Position numbers and translations under genes: made by a program
Source: Heligmosomoides polygyrus polygyrus
Taxonomy: Eukaryota; Nematoda; Chromadorea; Rhabditida; Heligmosomidae
DNA length: 64,000 nt
Direction: 5' to 3'
Assembly (NCBI GenBank): GCA_947396885.1
Contig: OX377203.1
Coordinates: 9,347,298-9,411,297, forward strand
The notes under the pieces: generated by a model
Seen by the model: only the letters and a program-made list of their open reading frames with translations
What the model was told of the DNA's origin: nothing
The model's database searches: none
In this document: piece after piece, positions 21,376 to 34,133 of the stretch
Numbering within the stretch: the stretch's first letter is position 1
Layout: each line of letters starts with the position of its first letter

Positions 21376-21567
21376 ACGTGAGTGCAGGGTGGCATCGTCT
21401 CAAGAAGACGTTTCAAAAGAGGCACCAGGTTTAATACCTATAATCCACAACCGTCACTACCAGTAGTGTTGACGGTACGCTTTTAGGCCGGCGAATTAGA
21501 AAACCGCAGCTGAAGAAAGGGGTGATTAGTCCACTCCTCCTTGTGCAATAACGGAAAGCATCCCTAA

Positions 21568-21686
21568 GGCCCCGTTTATACTTGCGACGCCATGTAAAGT
21601 GACCAAATTGATCGATCGCGTCGCTCAATCAATATGGCCACAATGCGTGGCGTCGCGTCGCTCGGCGTCGAAGTATAAACGGGGCC
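21568..21686. mobile_element. TTA-class MITE, near-consensus ends
   Basis: Starts ggccccgtttatacttgcga and ends tcgaagtataaacggggcc; TAA at 21565-21567 and 21687-21689. 119 bp. Confidence 0.92.
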
Positions 21687-21689
21687 TAA

Positions 21690-21824
21690 GGGATCGTCTA
21701 TTGTGCACGCGGTGTGCGACGCTATATTATGATGGGCTGCTATATCGATCGCACAACGCGACGAATCGATATGGAAGCTTATTATTACAGCTTGTGGCGA
21801 GGCGCGTGCACACTAAACGCTCCC
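21690..21824. mobile_element. TTA-class MITE abutting the previous one
   Basis: Starts gggatcgtctattgtgcacg and ends gcgtgcacactaaacgctccc-like; TAA at 21687-21689 (shared) and 21825-21827. The centre has tatcgatcgcacaacgcgac. Confidence 0.85.
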
Positions 21825-22469
21825 TAAAGCGGCGCTCTCCTTCACTTTTCCCACGCAATACGGTATATTCCGCTTCCTGTCATTCACTTCTGTGTCAATT
21901 CCGTACTCGCTATTGATTAGTACTCCAAGACCTAGTGGCTCTTGCCGTGTATGCAGTCCTAACGTGCGCCCATATCGCATCATTGCCTATTGTGATGCTA
22001 TACTGTGTTCTCAGCGAGCTCGCTTCGATTATTCGTGTACTGACCGAACTTATTACTCTTTCGAAGCCTTACAGTGATACTGTACATGTTTACACTTTCC
22101 GATGATGCACTGATTAACGATTACATAATAAATATATAACAGTTCTATTCGATTTAGTTTTGCATTGATGATCTCTAAGGGGAAGGGTTTCAAGTGGAAA
22201 AGCGTGTTTCGTTTTTGCCAACTTGGTAAGCCAAACGTGTAAGGGTCCTTCAAAATATAGTGTGACAGCAAGTGTCGAGTTGTTGTAGGCATTGGCCGCA
22301 ATCGGTTTGCGGATTGTAGTCCCACCTCTCAAAATTCATTTTCTGTACTTCGTTAATACATGAGAGCGTCCAGCAGTTATATTTTTACAACCATAAGTGT
22401 TTGTTATGGTGAAGGCTGTGAAACAGTCGTTTCACAAGAGTTGTTTACTATTAAACTTCTTTTACGTTC

Positions 22470-24260
22470 ATAACGGTGAATGAGTTGAACGTAATACGTA
22501 GTGTAGTGCCGCGGATGAGTTTAACCTTCAAGATTCGTTCAGGTCAGGAATCTGCTGTCGACATCGACCAGCTGGTGGAATCGGACCCACGGCGGAGTAC
22601 TCGTGAACTTGCCCAGCACTTATGCGTGCGCGATCGCCAGGCACATACATCAACTGGTTAAGGTCACAAGTTGGCACTTTGGGTTCCCCATGACCTCACC
22701 GAATGCGACCGCCAACGACGTGCTGAGGTGGTCACTCAATTGCTCTCGTACAAGCGCACAGATAGTTGGCTGAAGCCCATCATCACAGCACCTGAGAAGT
22801 GGTGCCTGTACCTCAACATCAAGACACAGGGTTGACAAGGGTGAGCAGCTTGAGCCACAGCCAAAGAAGGGTCCTCACCCATCGAAGATCAGAGGGGATT
22901 ACAAAGGTGTCATCTACTACGAGCTGGTGGACCATTGTAAGGACACTGAAAGTACACCAGGAAACAACCGACGCTCACTTGCCTCAAGTAACCATAAATC
23001 AACGAAGCTAAAAGGGCACCAATAACCAAGTGACGTCCACTCGCCGAAAACAACAGTAAGTCAAAGAAGTTCAATTGATGACTGTGCAGCCGCTCCCAAA
23101 TGCAAAGGACAACTGAACCGGGAAACCAGAACCCCAAAGGTTGATTTATGATCATCAGGCTGCAACAGTTGACCGCGGACCACGGAGAAGACCATAGGAA
23201 GTAAGAGAAAAGATTCCGGTCAGATGTTAGGTTCGGCGCTCCTAAAACCGAATAAAAGGAGCTCCCAAAACACCAGAACACAGAGGATCGCCGCCACTGA
23301 GGTGAGGCCACCGGCCTCATCCTTGACCTTTCTATCATCTCACTCTTTTCTCTCACTCTTGTTTCATACTACATTCACGATGATGCTCTTTTCTTCTCAG
23401 TCAAACTCCGATCCTTGACTCCTTACCCGTGCCCGGCACTCCTCAGGGGTGGCCTTCGGCCACCTTCCTGCTCTCCTTGAAATCTACCTTTTCTTCCTCT
23501 TCTTCCTCAATCTTCCCCTTCTTCTCCTCGAGATCCTTTATTCCCATTCACATACCTTTACTCTTGATTTCCTCCTTCCGTGCCACGTTTGCTATTTGCT
23601 CTCCATAAATCCACATAGTAGTGTTGTAGTCCGATAATAAATCCTTAGTAAAATACGAGTCTTCCTTTAGTCACAATTGTTCATAGGAATGTCGTCTGGT
23701 CGTGCCAGATCTCTGGCTCCTTTCGTTGAGTCCGCGTGTCAGATATCGTCGTCGAGTCTTCGTTAAGGAGCTGTCTCCAGAGCCTTGGGTTCGGGAACTG
23801 CATCCCCAATCAACCCTCCTGGGACAGCATCCTTACACCATGACGAAACTCTAACGGCAAACTTGTACTGTCAGCAGCTGGATAGACTAGCCACCAAAAT
23901 CACAGAAAAGCGCCCGAATCATGGCACAATCCGATTTTTGCACGACAATGTTCGACCACACATTGTAAGAATGACTCGCCAAAAGCTTCCCGACCTTGGA
24001 TGAGAAATGCTGCCTCACCCACATTAGAGCCCAGATGTTGCACCAACAGACTACCACCTTTTCCTGTCTTTATCCAATGCCACGCAAGGAAGAACTTTCG
24101 ATGACGAGTAGGACATGGAACGCTGGATGGAGATGGTTGGCTTTTTCGAGTCAAAGCAAAGCCTGAAATTTTCTACGCTGACGGGGTCAGGAGTCTGCCT
24201 GAAAGGTGGAGAAGCGTGATAGAACATGATGGCGGTTAATTCGCTTCTTGACGTGTTTCG
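22470..24260 (+). pseudogene. Decayed mariner-family transposase, split by an insertion
   Basis: The first part (22520-22925) carries DIDQLVESDPRRSTRELAQH, then WVPHDLTECDRQRRAEV and GVIYYELV. The second part (23810-24200) carries ANLYCQQLDRLATKI, FLHDNVRPHIVRMTRQKL and PTDYHLFLSLSNA, i.e. the HDN..PH and DYHLF catalytic regions of mariner transposases. In-frame stops and shifts abound. The N-terminal DNA-binding part is missing. About 0.88 kb (roughly 22927-23810) interrupts it; that insert holds a C/T-rich tract and no recognised frame. Confidence 0.85.
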
Positions 24261-24954
24261 TTTTTTTTTGTAAAACTAAAGAAATGTGGTGTCTTGAAAA
24301 TGGCGAAAACTTCTACAACAGCCTAATAGAATGTTTTCATATTGTGTGTCTCCTCTGGTATTTCAAACGTTAGGCTGTTACTTATCCCTCTGCTGGGTTG
24401 TTGTTAAGTGCTTCTTTGAATAGTCGCAAATGTCGCAGATGTTTGGGCTAATAGTCCCAACATATGTCTCAACTTTTCAAACTCCGAACAAGCAAGACGA
24501 AGTCGTCTAAACATCAATCGATAAAGGCCATCTCAGTAGAAAATCCTCAATAGGTCACTTTGAAAAACTCCACACACTTCTTTGACCTTTGATAGCTGGC
24601 CTGATATGAAAAGGACGCAAAGGAAAGTTTCTGTACTATCTTGTTGGCGAACGAAGTGATTGGCAGTTGCAGCATAGTTATTTAGTTGTTCACGTTTGGT
24701 TAAGTGAGGTTGGGCTGACGGACAGTTGATCGCTTTGCTTTTCTCATACACCCCTGATACGCTTTTGCCAACTTAGAAAAGGCTTCTTTGATTAAAGCCG
24801 TTTTTACACGGTAAAAAGTATTGACGCACATTTTTTTGTTAACTGCCGTCTTGTTAAGGTGTTAAGTTCAATTTTGAATTTTTCGTGTGCTATATTTGTT
24901 ATTTGTGCCTGCTCCATCATTGTTTTTGCTTGTATTTGTGAGCGTTCCATTTTA

Positions 24955-26145
24955 TTCTTAGAATGGTAATTGCTCATCTAAAGCGCGAATTCAATCACTG
25001 ATCTTTTATAAGGACATGGTCAGAATCCTCACTGTCCCTCGTGAAACCGTTCAAAGAGCGTCAAAGCTCTTAGAAGTGACTAAAGAAACATCAGGCCGTT
25101 GTCGATCCGGTCGTCCCTGCTCGGCTGTTGCGAAAGTAAATAAAGGCCCCCGCAGACTTCTGCGGCGTTGTCGCTGCCCTATGCTTAACCATAGGGCAGG
25201 GACGCAGAGCTCGCCGCCAGCGGCACCGGCAGCGTCGCTGGCGGAAATGACTTGAATCATTCCACTCGGCGGCGCCGCTCCAGCGTCTATCTGTCTGCGC
25301 TCTGCGCTCTGCCCTTTCGCGGCGGGATCCAGAACGGAGACGGACGCGATCGTCATCGGGGCGCGTTATTTTTAAGCACCAGTCGGTCCCGACTAGAAAC
25401 AGTACAGTACCTCGCCGTCACCGCTCCCACTGATGATGAGTCAAGCCGCTCAGCGGTTTCGCCGTTCGCCGCAGAAGTCTGCGGGGGCCTTAAAGACGTC
25501 ATCCGAAAGAGAATCAAGCGCTATCTGCAGCAGTCGACAAAAAAAGTAGCCCACGACCTGAACATCTGCGAAGGAAGACTGTCGAGACGAAAAGCTCTTC
25601 AGCGTGGTAGCAGCCTTCAATCGGTAAAGCTGTAGAATACTCTTCTAAGATCTCCAAAGTGCTTATTCTGGCGGAAGACTCGTTTTAAGGAAGTCGGATC
25701 TGGCCAGTATCATGGTCTGTGCATTGATCACAAGCGAAAGTAAATCACTTCTCGTTTTCGTGGACGTAGTAGTGATGTTGTACCAGCGCAACGACTGAAA
25801 GACATCCTAAATAAGCATTTGGTTCTTTTGCTAAAATCTCACTCCGTGAGTAAGCCATGTGTCCTTTGTCCTTGCTCCTGCGCACACGGCCTCCGTACAG
25901 CTCGGATCTACATCCATTAAATTACTCCGTATAGTGTGTGTTGGGGAACAAAGCCTGTACCACTTCCCACAAAAGTATTAAGTCGCTAAAGGCTGCCTTA
26001 GTCAAAGCATGTAACAAAATCGACGTGGACTACTTACGGTGCTCTGTAGATGTTTTTCCTCGTCGTCATCATAACCGAATTTGCGGCAAAGGAGCCCATA
26101 TCGAATACAGGTGATACTATTCCGTTGGCACCCTGTAAATCAGCA
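24955..26145 (+). pseudogene. Decayed Tc1-like transposase, interrupted by a MITE
   Basis: 25016-25140 encodes TVPRETVQRASKLLEVTKET and SGRCRSGRP; 25494-25640 encodes DVIRKRIKRYLQQSTKKVAH; 25985-26140 encodes SLKAALVKACNKIDVDYLRC and FPRRHHNRICGKGAHIEY, the typical Tc1-type C-terminus. Stops occur between. The right end ggcaccctgtaaat resembles a Tc1-type terminal repeat (ACAGGGTGC read inward). No left end was found. Confidence 0.8.
25144..25490. mobile_element. TTA-class MITE inside the Tc1-like pseudogene
   Basis: Starts aggcccccgcagacttctgc and ends gcagaagtctgcgggggcct; TAA at 25141-25143 and 25491-25493. Removing it and one TAA restores the transposase frame through ..AKVNKDVIRKR.. The same ends occur at 42262-42404. 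Confidence 0.92.
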
Positions 26146-27189
26146 TCATTCATATTCGGCCTAAAAAGTTTGTTACGACTCCTCACTTCATCCTAATCGT
26201 TTTAGTTAGCATGCAGTTCGGAGCGTACTTGGTGTAAGTTGCTGGATACTGTGGCTGCTCACTGTTTTCGATAGTAGTTCAGTCACATGTGCTTCACGCA
26301 TAGATTTATTCCAAAACGATATCGTAAACAGATGCACAGGAGATCGAAAAATCAGTAACGGATCAAAAAAGGTCAGATCAAAACAAAAATAAGCAATGGT
26401 AAGTTGCCAATATGTACAATAGAAAAATGGAATTTCGGAGAGAAACACCCACTTAGAAACGGATGACAGTCCTAATACCAAGCGTATTTAGCAAACAAGA
26501 TTTTAACGGTCATCTTTTTTGAAGCCACCACTGCAGTTCACCATGATCGAGGAGCCAGCAAACGCTCCTAATAGTCCTGGCTTTGAACGGCGATCTCGAA
26601 GGCTATCTCAATGACTTGCTCAAACTAGAAGGAGTCGTTTGTTTATCATCCTTGGCAAAGTAAACCAGACGGCTATAACAGCCTACTTCAATGTATCCTC
26701 GGGTTTTCCTTTCCAAGTCGTCATCTCCTTGGGCAGGATTATTGGCTGCTCGATTTTCTCTGAAAAAGTAACGTGTGCGGTGTTTTCCATTGTTTCCAGA
26801 ACGACGGGAGTTAATTTGGTGTGACTGTTTTGCACACTTTCGACAGGAAGCTCCACGTTTTTTAATGCTGAGTACGTTACTTAAAGGATGTGTCGATGCG
26901 ATAAGGAACATCAAATAGTAGCGGTCTCAGTTCGTTGTTACCTTCCCCTCATTCCAGACGGTCCACCTCGCCTTGCTGGAAACCGCGGCTCGTTGAAGAA
27001 AATAGCTGAAAATGTGGTCTCTAGAAATAGTAAAAACTTCTCATATTACAAAAATTTTGTAGGCATAGCCTTGTCTACAAAAGCGGAGTCGTCGTGCACA
27101 TGTTGAATAGAAAAAAGAGGGCACCTCGTCCCTCATGACAGCTACCTTGAGGGAGCCTTGAGAACAGCTTGTTGATAGGTATAACCGTA

Positions 27190-27955
27190 GCTGTCGATGG
27201 GAAGCGGATCGAACTTACGAATGGTCATCGCGGCTGCGGCAGGCACCGCCGCGCCGTAATTAGCGGCTCCTGCGCCGCCACTGATCACTGTCGCACGTTC
27301 AGAAGCCGCTGCCGCGAACGCGTCGACTACTCCTTTGACTTTACATAAAGCTCTCACTGGTTTTTGTCCAGCTATTCGACCAACTATGGTTTCCTTTCGT
27401 CAGAAAAGACCACTGGCTACCTTTTAAATCGAAAAGATAGCGACGAAGCCAATTGATCGTAGCCGGTAGGGAATTAGGACAGGACGCTGGAAACTGGATC
27501 GAATGAATACCAGGGACCAATGTGTCAGACTTGGAAGTATTTTTAGAAAATAAATCCAAACTAATGAGGAAAACTTAAGGACAAAAATTAAGGGTGTTGC
27601 CAAATTGATGTAAGCAAACATAAGAACGGCTGAAAATAACCCTGAAGAAGGTGAATAAAGGGAGTAGAACGGGGTAGAAGTAAACCAGTAGGACTGCAAG
27701 CAGGCCTAATGAGAGTACTCTTAAAGATTCGCTGGCTTCTAAAATGTGTTGTTGAAATCTATCCTGGTTCTTCTTCACCTCTCGCCTGCCACATGTACGA
27801 GGATGTCGTCGCGGCTGCGGTGGAGGATGTCGCGCTGGCGGCGGGTCAAGGCAGCGAGTCGGAAGACGTAGCCGCGGAGTTGCCGCATTGCGGCATAGGT
27901 CGCGGCAATTAGCGATGACATTCGTAAGTTCAGACCCTCACCCGCTGTCGATGAC
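27190..27955. repeat. Inverted pair of alanine-codon-rich arms
   Basis: 27190-27340 read on the minus strand and 27790-27945 read on the plus strand share the order gcggctgcg, gcagcg or gccgctaatta-like blocks, and gcgatgac-attcgtaagttc. The frames in the arms (minus 27142-27357 and plus 27709-27912) are therefore probably element sequence, not genes. Confidence 0.5.
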
Positions 27956-28284
27956 TGTCCTTCACTTCGACCTGAATTTCAAGGCATTTTTCTTATTTCG
28001 TGTGTTTTGAGCCGAAAGTGCTGCTTACTCCATTCGTTTCGATCATCGGTCCTCTTTTTATCGGCGGCTGTCCGTTCAGCAGATACAAGCCTTGCCTTAT
28101 ATCCTTCAGCGCCCTCATCATGCGCTCGTGCTGAAACAGCTGCCTTTAAAGCTTTTGGTGCATTCTCTTTCTTCTCGTTGTTATTTCAATACCGTCTCTT
28201 GTAGTGAGGGGATTTCTTACATGAAGTGTCAATGTTATGATATGAGTGTTCACAACAACTGCTTTTGTTGTATCTTTTGCAGGT

Positions 28285-28405
28285 GTGAAACTCTATACAA
28301 ACACCAATTTTGCTACCAATTGAATGAAAACTGCGACGTCTCGGGCGAGTGCCTGGCGTTGCCTCTTCTTTTGGCACAGAAAAATTGCCGCTCTCCTACT
28401 CTCTG
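28285..28405 (+). repeat. Repeat shared with 8750-8870
   Basis: Both stretches read caggtgtgaaac, then caatt/cgaatgaaaa, a tctcgggcgag or tcttgggcagg block, ctttttggaag or cttcttttggc and aaaaattgcc or aaaaatggcc. A dispersed repeat of unknown type. Confidence 0.5.
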
Positions 28406-29613
28406 AAGCAAGCTACAGTTAACTGCTCAGTATTTGCCGTTTTTGCTTTGGTCGCTGTTTGACTTACGGTTCAGTTTTCACACTTGATTTCGTTTTCTTG
28501 ACATTCAACGTTTTATCATGCTGTTCGGTGTTTATGTTTACGATGACGCAGAGCTTGTTGAGTGTTTACAGGATGTATAATTTTGATGGCCATTTGATGT
28601 ACACGGATTATGGCTGTTGTATGTGCATAGAAAATGGATTGTTTTTGGTGGAGTCTGTGTCAGATGCAGGTTAGTTCCTTTATACAACTCCAAAAAGTCA
28701 GTCGTCCCTACTTAGGAGACCCGGGACTGATTTTACATATTTTTCATTTTTGTTATTGTCCGTCTAAGGCGTATGGTGTACTCCAGTCTGCCGCAGCGAC
28801 GCGGGATTGCACAGCGACGCGACGGCACGGAAACTCACATTTCTGTGCCGGACATGTCACCAGAGCCTTCCTGTGACTTTTCCGTCACAGAAATGCAGGT
28901 TTCCTGCCGGCGAGGGAGTTCACAAAAATGGAGTGCAGGAATCGGCAAACACAAGAAAAAAAACGCCCTAGAAAAACATTTCCAAAAATAGACGTTCAAT
29001 TGGCCTTAGCGGAAATTATCCTAGCCACTAAGAAAATCCCACGAGGAGAACAACAAAAATGTAACATGACCACAAAAACAACTCCATACGCGTGTTGAAA
29101 TCGTTGTGGAACTGGCACGATCAATTGAAATGTCGAAATAAGTGAAATAAAGTGCAAAGACAGGGCACGGCGAGCGCTCCCCCTCCGCGATCACAGCGAC
29201 AAAAATGTTATAGATGTCAAGGTTGAAATCCAAAAATGCAGCAGCACAGAACAACCAAACCCCCTTCCGCGCATGAGGCAACGCCACCTCCACTGCGCTC
29301 CAAGCCGGCAGAGGCATCGCGGACGTACAAGACCCCAAAACTCGTGGTGCGTCGTATTCCATTGTGACTTCAATGACCCCACTCCTTGGGTTGGACGACT
29401 TGGCAAAAAATAAACACATTCTTATATTAATTCAGGGGTGGCTTCCTCCCCACCCCCAGCACCACCATGGGCATCATATCCAGACGACTCACAAGGTACT
29501 TGGTTTATTATATAATGAGTTAACATAGACGCATCATTTATAAGGCTCTTTATAAAGGATTGGGATAAAGCACCGCGTTAGTCAACCGCTTTTGAGATGC
29601 GTCACGCAATAGG

Positions 29614-30885
29614 ATTAGTAGAACGCTGGACGAAGGACAGCCATGCGAACAAGCAGGATTTCGGAGAGGATTCAGCACGATCGACCACATACACACCATT
29701 GCGAAGCTCATCGAAGTGTCGCGAGAGTACAAGCTGCCGCTGTGCCTTACGTTCATTGACCTGAAGAAGGCATTCGACTCCGTCGAGACTGAAGCGGTCA
29801 TGGAAGCCCTGCTCACCCAGGGCGTTCCTACTCAGTACATCAGAGTTCTTCGAGAGTTGTACAGTGGATTCACGACCAAGATCTCACCATTCTACAACGA
29901 CGTCGTCATTGACGTGAAGAGAGGGGTTCGGCAAGGGGATACCATATCCCCGAAGCTCTTCAGCGCCACCCTCGAAAACGTCATGCGCGAACTAGAATGG
30001 GAAGACATGGGAGTGAAGGTCGACGGCCGGCAACTGCACCATCTTCGCTTCGCTGACGACATCGTGCTCATAACCCCGAGCATCAGTCAGGCGGAACGAA
30101 TGCTGGCCGACTTCGATCGTGTATGTGGAAGCGTTGGACTGCAGCTGAATCTTACGAAGACGATGTTCATGAAGAACGGATGGGTTTCTGATGCCCCATT
30201 CTCGCTCAACGGAACGAACATCTCCGAATGCTCCAGCTATGTGTATCTGGGTCGCGAAGTCAACATGACCAACGACCTAGCACCAGAGCTGAGCAGAAGG
30301 AAACGAGCGGCTTGGGGAGCTTTCAAGAGCGTCGAAGAAGTCGTGAAGAAAACGAAGAACGTCCGACTCCGTGCCCACCTATTCGACTCCACTGTTCTTC
30401 CTGCCCTAACATACGCCTCAGAGACCTGGGCTATACGAAAGCAGGATGAACACGCGATCAGCGTCTCGCAGCGTGGAATCGAGAGGACGATGCTCGGAGT
30501 GACACGACTCACGCAAGTGAGAGAAGGCCTCCGGAGTTCCGAGCTTCGCCGACGTTCGAAGATCAGAGACGCGGTCGCATGGGCCAAGTCGTCGAAAATT
30601 AGGTGGGCCGGCCACGTAATGCGATTCGCAGACACCCGCTGGACGAGAGCCGTCACAGATTGGATTCCGCGGGATGTCAAAAGAACACCAGGACGCCCAC
30701 CAACGCGTTGGTCGGACTTCTTCGTGAAAGCCCTGAACGACCGATATGACGCTCTTCGTGTCCCTCGAGCGAGGAGGATCCATTGGACCACTCTGGCACG
30801 CGACAGGGACGAATGGAGACGCTGCTGGCGCCCGCTCGAGCAAGTCGATGATCAACGGGACGACAGGTGATACAGGTGATACGGA
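29614..30885 (+). mobile_element. 5'-truncated RTE-type non-LTR retrotransposon
   Basis: Begins inside the reverse transcriptase (no endonuclease) and ends after the stop with a short repeat tacaggtgatac of the kind seen at RTE 3' ends. It is inserted in a SINE-A copy. Little decay is visible. Confidence 0.9.
29616..30870 (+). CDS. Reverse transcriptase fragment of RTE-type element
   Basis: One open frame of about 417 codons from the truncation point to TGA at 30868. RT blocks seen: LTFIDLKKAFDSVE (motif A, catalytic Asp), GVRQGDTISPKLFSATLE (motif B), LRFADDIVLIT (motif C, the FADD pair), and VYLGREV. After the RT come a helical region, SKIRWAGHVMRF and RTPGRPPTRWSDFFVKAL, all typical of RTE-clade C-termini. 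The first ATG is at 29716, but the frame is open upstream and reads CEQAGFRRGFSTIDHIHTI, so this is a truncation and not a true start. No frameshift or stop inside, which suggests a recent insertion. Confidence 0.95.
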
Positions 30886-32639
30886 ATGTCGAGGAGGCGA
30901 TTTGATTGCGTATTGACAAATCCAATGACTTGCGGTGCTTTATCCTTCCCAGAGAACTCTACTGTCACTTTACTGACACACCGGAGGAGTGGAAGGTTTG
31001 GTTGACATTGGCGTAAATCGAAAATCTCCTCATCTGACTGCGTTCCACGCGCCCAGACACTTTATAAAAGGAATATAGTCCTTTGCTTGAAGAGAACTCG
31101 TGCGAGAAACTTTTACAGCGTGCTTTCAGAAGAAATATATACACTTCGGAAATGAACGTAGAATTCGCTTGCCAAGTCCTGGATACATGCGAAAGCGCTC
31201 CAACATAGAGATGTTTCTAGGAAGGAACCATGCCGCGCACTCCTCCAGAACATTGCAATGGTTACTTGATTGATAGTGTTTACCTGAAGATTGTGGTGGG
31301 GAATTGTGGTATGTTTCTTTGATTGTGGTCACTTTTATTGTTTCTAGATTTGTACCGTGTAACCAGCAATTATACCATCATTCCAACAGATTATAAATCC
31401 AAAAGTTTTGTTTGTTGTCAAATGATACAAAATTGAGATATTTACATGTCGCGAAGACGCACCGCAGAGGTTCGGGATCATGCAGCAGGAATGCGGGAAC
31501 GCGCCGTTGCTCTTACCGTAATCGCGGTAGCCAGTCATGTGCCCTGCTTATGTGGCAGGTCCTTCGCCGTATTGGCAGCCGCGTCTACGATAGAAGAAGC
31601 GGCTCCTTTTTGCACTTCTGCGGTGCTTTTTCGCGGCGTATACCGGATTTTATGTTTATTCAAACAGCGTAACGTTTTTTCGGTACTTATAGAGAAGCGA
31701 GACCATGCGCGAAAGATTGACTTTTTTCGTTGACTGAGCAAGGAAGAGAGCTCTAGGATGTGGTCAGGTTTGGCACATGTGTGGTAGATGGACCACATAC
31801 TTGGCGTTCTTTGTATGTGTACGGATCCTCTGCCCTATAAGAGCTGTTTTTCTTAATAGAATCACTTACAAAATATTTGAAATCTCACAGTTCTTTAACA
31901 GTTTAAAATTATATTTCACAAGGATCGAATAGGATGAGACAGAATCAGGTGCATAAATATACCTAAATTTACTCGAAATTTTATAATTCCTCAACAACGT
32001 AAACTCTATGTCACAACAATCACAAGCAAAGGACAACAACAACCAGAACAATGGCAACCATAACATTAAGCATGTTTCGTTTCGCTTTTATCTTCATACA
32101 AAACATGTTTGAGCTCTTAAGCCACTCTGCAAAGGTGAATTTTCAATAAAAAAATTCCTAAAAACCAAACATCGAATATCCGGGAAAAATACAAAGAATA
32201 CCGCAAGATCAATGAGACGAATAGCTGACGGCACAACTATGAAGCAGTACTTCGGCATTTTTTCTCCATATTCCATATTTGAAAGGCATTTCCTCGGGTG
32301 TTCAAGGACTCAACCAACGGTCCTTGAATCAAGAGGTTCAAGGACTTGCAAAATGACTTACAAATGTACTTCTTAGTGCACCGTAACTGAACGAAAAAAA
32401 GAAACTACGTACAGTTGCCGACCTTGGCCTCGGTGTCGTGACTGTCGCCAAGACTCTTCAAGGACGCAGAGTCTGCGCCCTGTTGGTCCCGCAGCGCAAT
32501 CCGTCTGATACGCAGCATTGATTCGCTGCGACGAAATATGAATGCCGGCGCGCGCGGGCTTCAGTCTCCTGTCTGCCCAGGCCCGGGCGGTCGTGTCCGC
32601 CCGCCGTCATCACTTCACCATCCGCTGGACGACGAGGAT

Positions 32640-33240
32640 TTTCCGGAGCGAGCCGAGTTCCATCGCATTGACATCGAGAAGGAGGTGCAGTACCGACGAG
32701 GATGAGGAGAGCCGCCCCTGGCATGGATGCCAGGTAGAGGTTACCGCAGGTACAGGGCGAGGAGCGTAGCCTCGTGGAGACACGTCCCAGACAGGACCTC
32801 GTCCGGTCCCAGGGGTTGCTGTGAAGATTTCTCTAGTGAGACGTAGGAGAGTTGGTTGCTTAACTCGTAGGCGTGTGTATTTCTTGGAAGTAGTAGTGTG
32901 TGTAGTATAGCAAATCTGTGTATTTATCTGTGTCTGCGGGAGGTGTGAGAAGACTGGTTGAATCCAATACCTTTATTAGCCGCAGTACTATGAACAGAGG
33001 GAGAAGGCGCAAAGACGTGCAGGGGAGTGGCGCAGGGCTGTAGACCGGTCAGGGAGCTAAATAACATCGCAGTTTGGTTCGATTGGGGAATAAGGGCCCA
33101 ATGTAGGTAGAGCCGCGTGGCTGCCAGGGTGAGCATAGGCGTGCTGTAAGTCCCACCGATACTGTCACAAACGTAGCCTCGGAGCTGACCCGCCGTTCAC
33201 CCATGCCGGTGGCGGCCAGACCGGGGCATCCAGAATAAAA
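32640..33240 (-). repeat. Unknown 600-bp family H, reverse copy
   Basis: It matches 41345-41945 in reverse orientation along its whole length. Read on the minus strand it starts next to a ttatca microsatellite (33240-33261), encodes CPGLAATGMGERR and LRCYLAP, passes caaccagtcttctc, and ends with LASMPGAALLILV. The family is not recognised. Confidence 0.75.
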
Positions 33241-33262
33241 CTGATAATGATAATGATAATGA
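33240..33262. repeat. TGATAA microsatellite
   Basis: About four tgataa units border the family H copy. Confidence 0.9.
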
Positions 33263-34133
33263 AACCGCATTGGCGATGGAGTGGGGTGAGGTTGAGTGCC
33301 GCGCCACGTCATCCTTCCACTACTACGAGGCAGTTTTGCCTCCTACGCGGACGTTTTATACCTCCCGCGTGCCGGTTGCATAAGTGTGAGTGTTAATACT
33401 GTCTAAAGCTGTCGTTCTTGTTGTAGCTAGTTGTGGCGTATTCCCTACATAATGTTGGTCGCATTTTTTGTCGTAATAGAATGAACTATGATAGCACTTT
33501 TCTGGTGCTAACGGACCGAGAGTCCTGTCGCTGTGAAGGTGCTAGGGATGGTATTGTTTTGAAGTCCTCGTATCTTACTTAGTCAGCTGTCCACCGTGTA
33601 ACGGGACGGTTTTCCTCATAGCTGGTGCAAACGATGGGGGTATTTTCGCTTTCCCTCGTGACTTTTATGGAGTATATGGCGATATTTCTGCGATGAACAG
33701 ACATTGGACCCGACAGTGATTAGTACAATTCGAACTCGTCACTTTTCAAACCCGGTTAAAAGTATTATGCGAACAATGGCATTTTTGTAAAGCACCGGCT
33801 CTTGAGATGATTCAGATAAGAGTAGCCTTAGGAAGAAGGACTTCCGAATAACCCAAATACTGGTTTGTCTTCGGATCTCATATCGGATATCCGCATCGGA
33901 TAGGACATCGAATTTCGTATCAAAATCAGTTATCTAAATTATCCGAAAATCCGATCCGGTGAGAATCACCCCTATCTGAATCGCCCTGAGATCTGAGCTT
34001 TTCAAAAGTCTCGGTATTCGCACTGTCGTTTTAACCAGGGTTTGAAAATTAATGAATCCTAATTATCCGATTCGGCGCCGCATCTAATGTCTAGTGGCGA
34101 GTGAGGGCGGAACACTTAGCGTTCGTTTTCTAA

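Larger units (their letters stand above)
29565..31062 (-). repeat. SINE-A copy split by an RTE-type insertion
   Basis: 29565-29610 (gagatgcgtcacgcaa) and 30886-31062 (gtcgaggaggcgatttgatt, atgacttgcggtg, accggaggagtggaaggttt) are the two halves of a SINE-A copy in reverse orientation, continuous with 8951-9200 once 29612-30885 is removed. Confidence 0.75.

Noticed and set aside
22910..23356. 148-codon minus-strand frame
   Set aside because: It lies in the insert that splits a mariner relic and opposite a C/T-rich tract; no recognised domain.
27142..27912. Alanine-rich minus-strand frame and acidic plus-strand frame
   Set aside because: The two frames lie in inverted copies of one repeat arm, so a common repeat explains both.
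30237..30925. Long minus-strand frames of 184, 145 and 82 codons
   Set aside because: Antisense shadows of the RTE-type reverse transcriptase.
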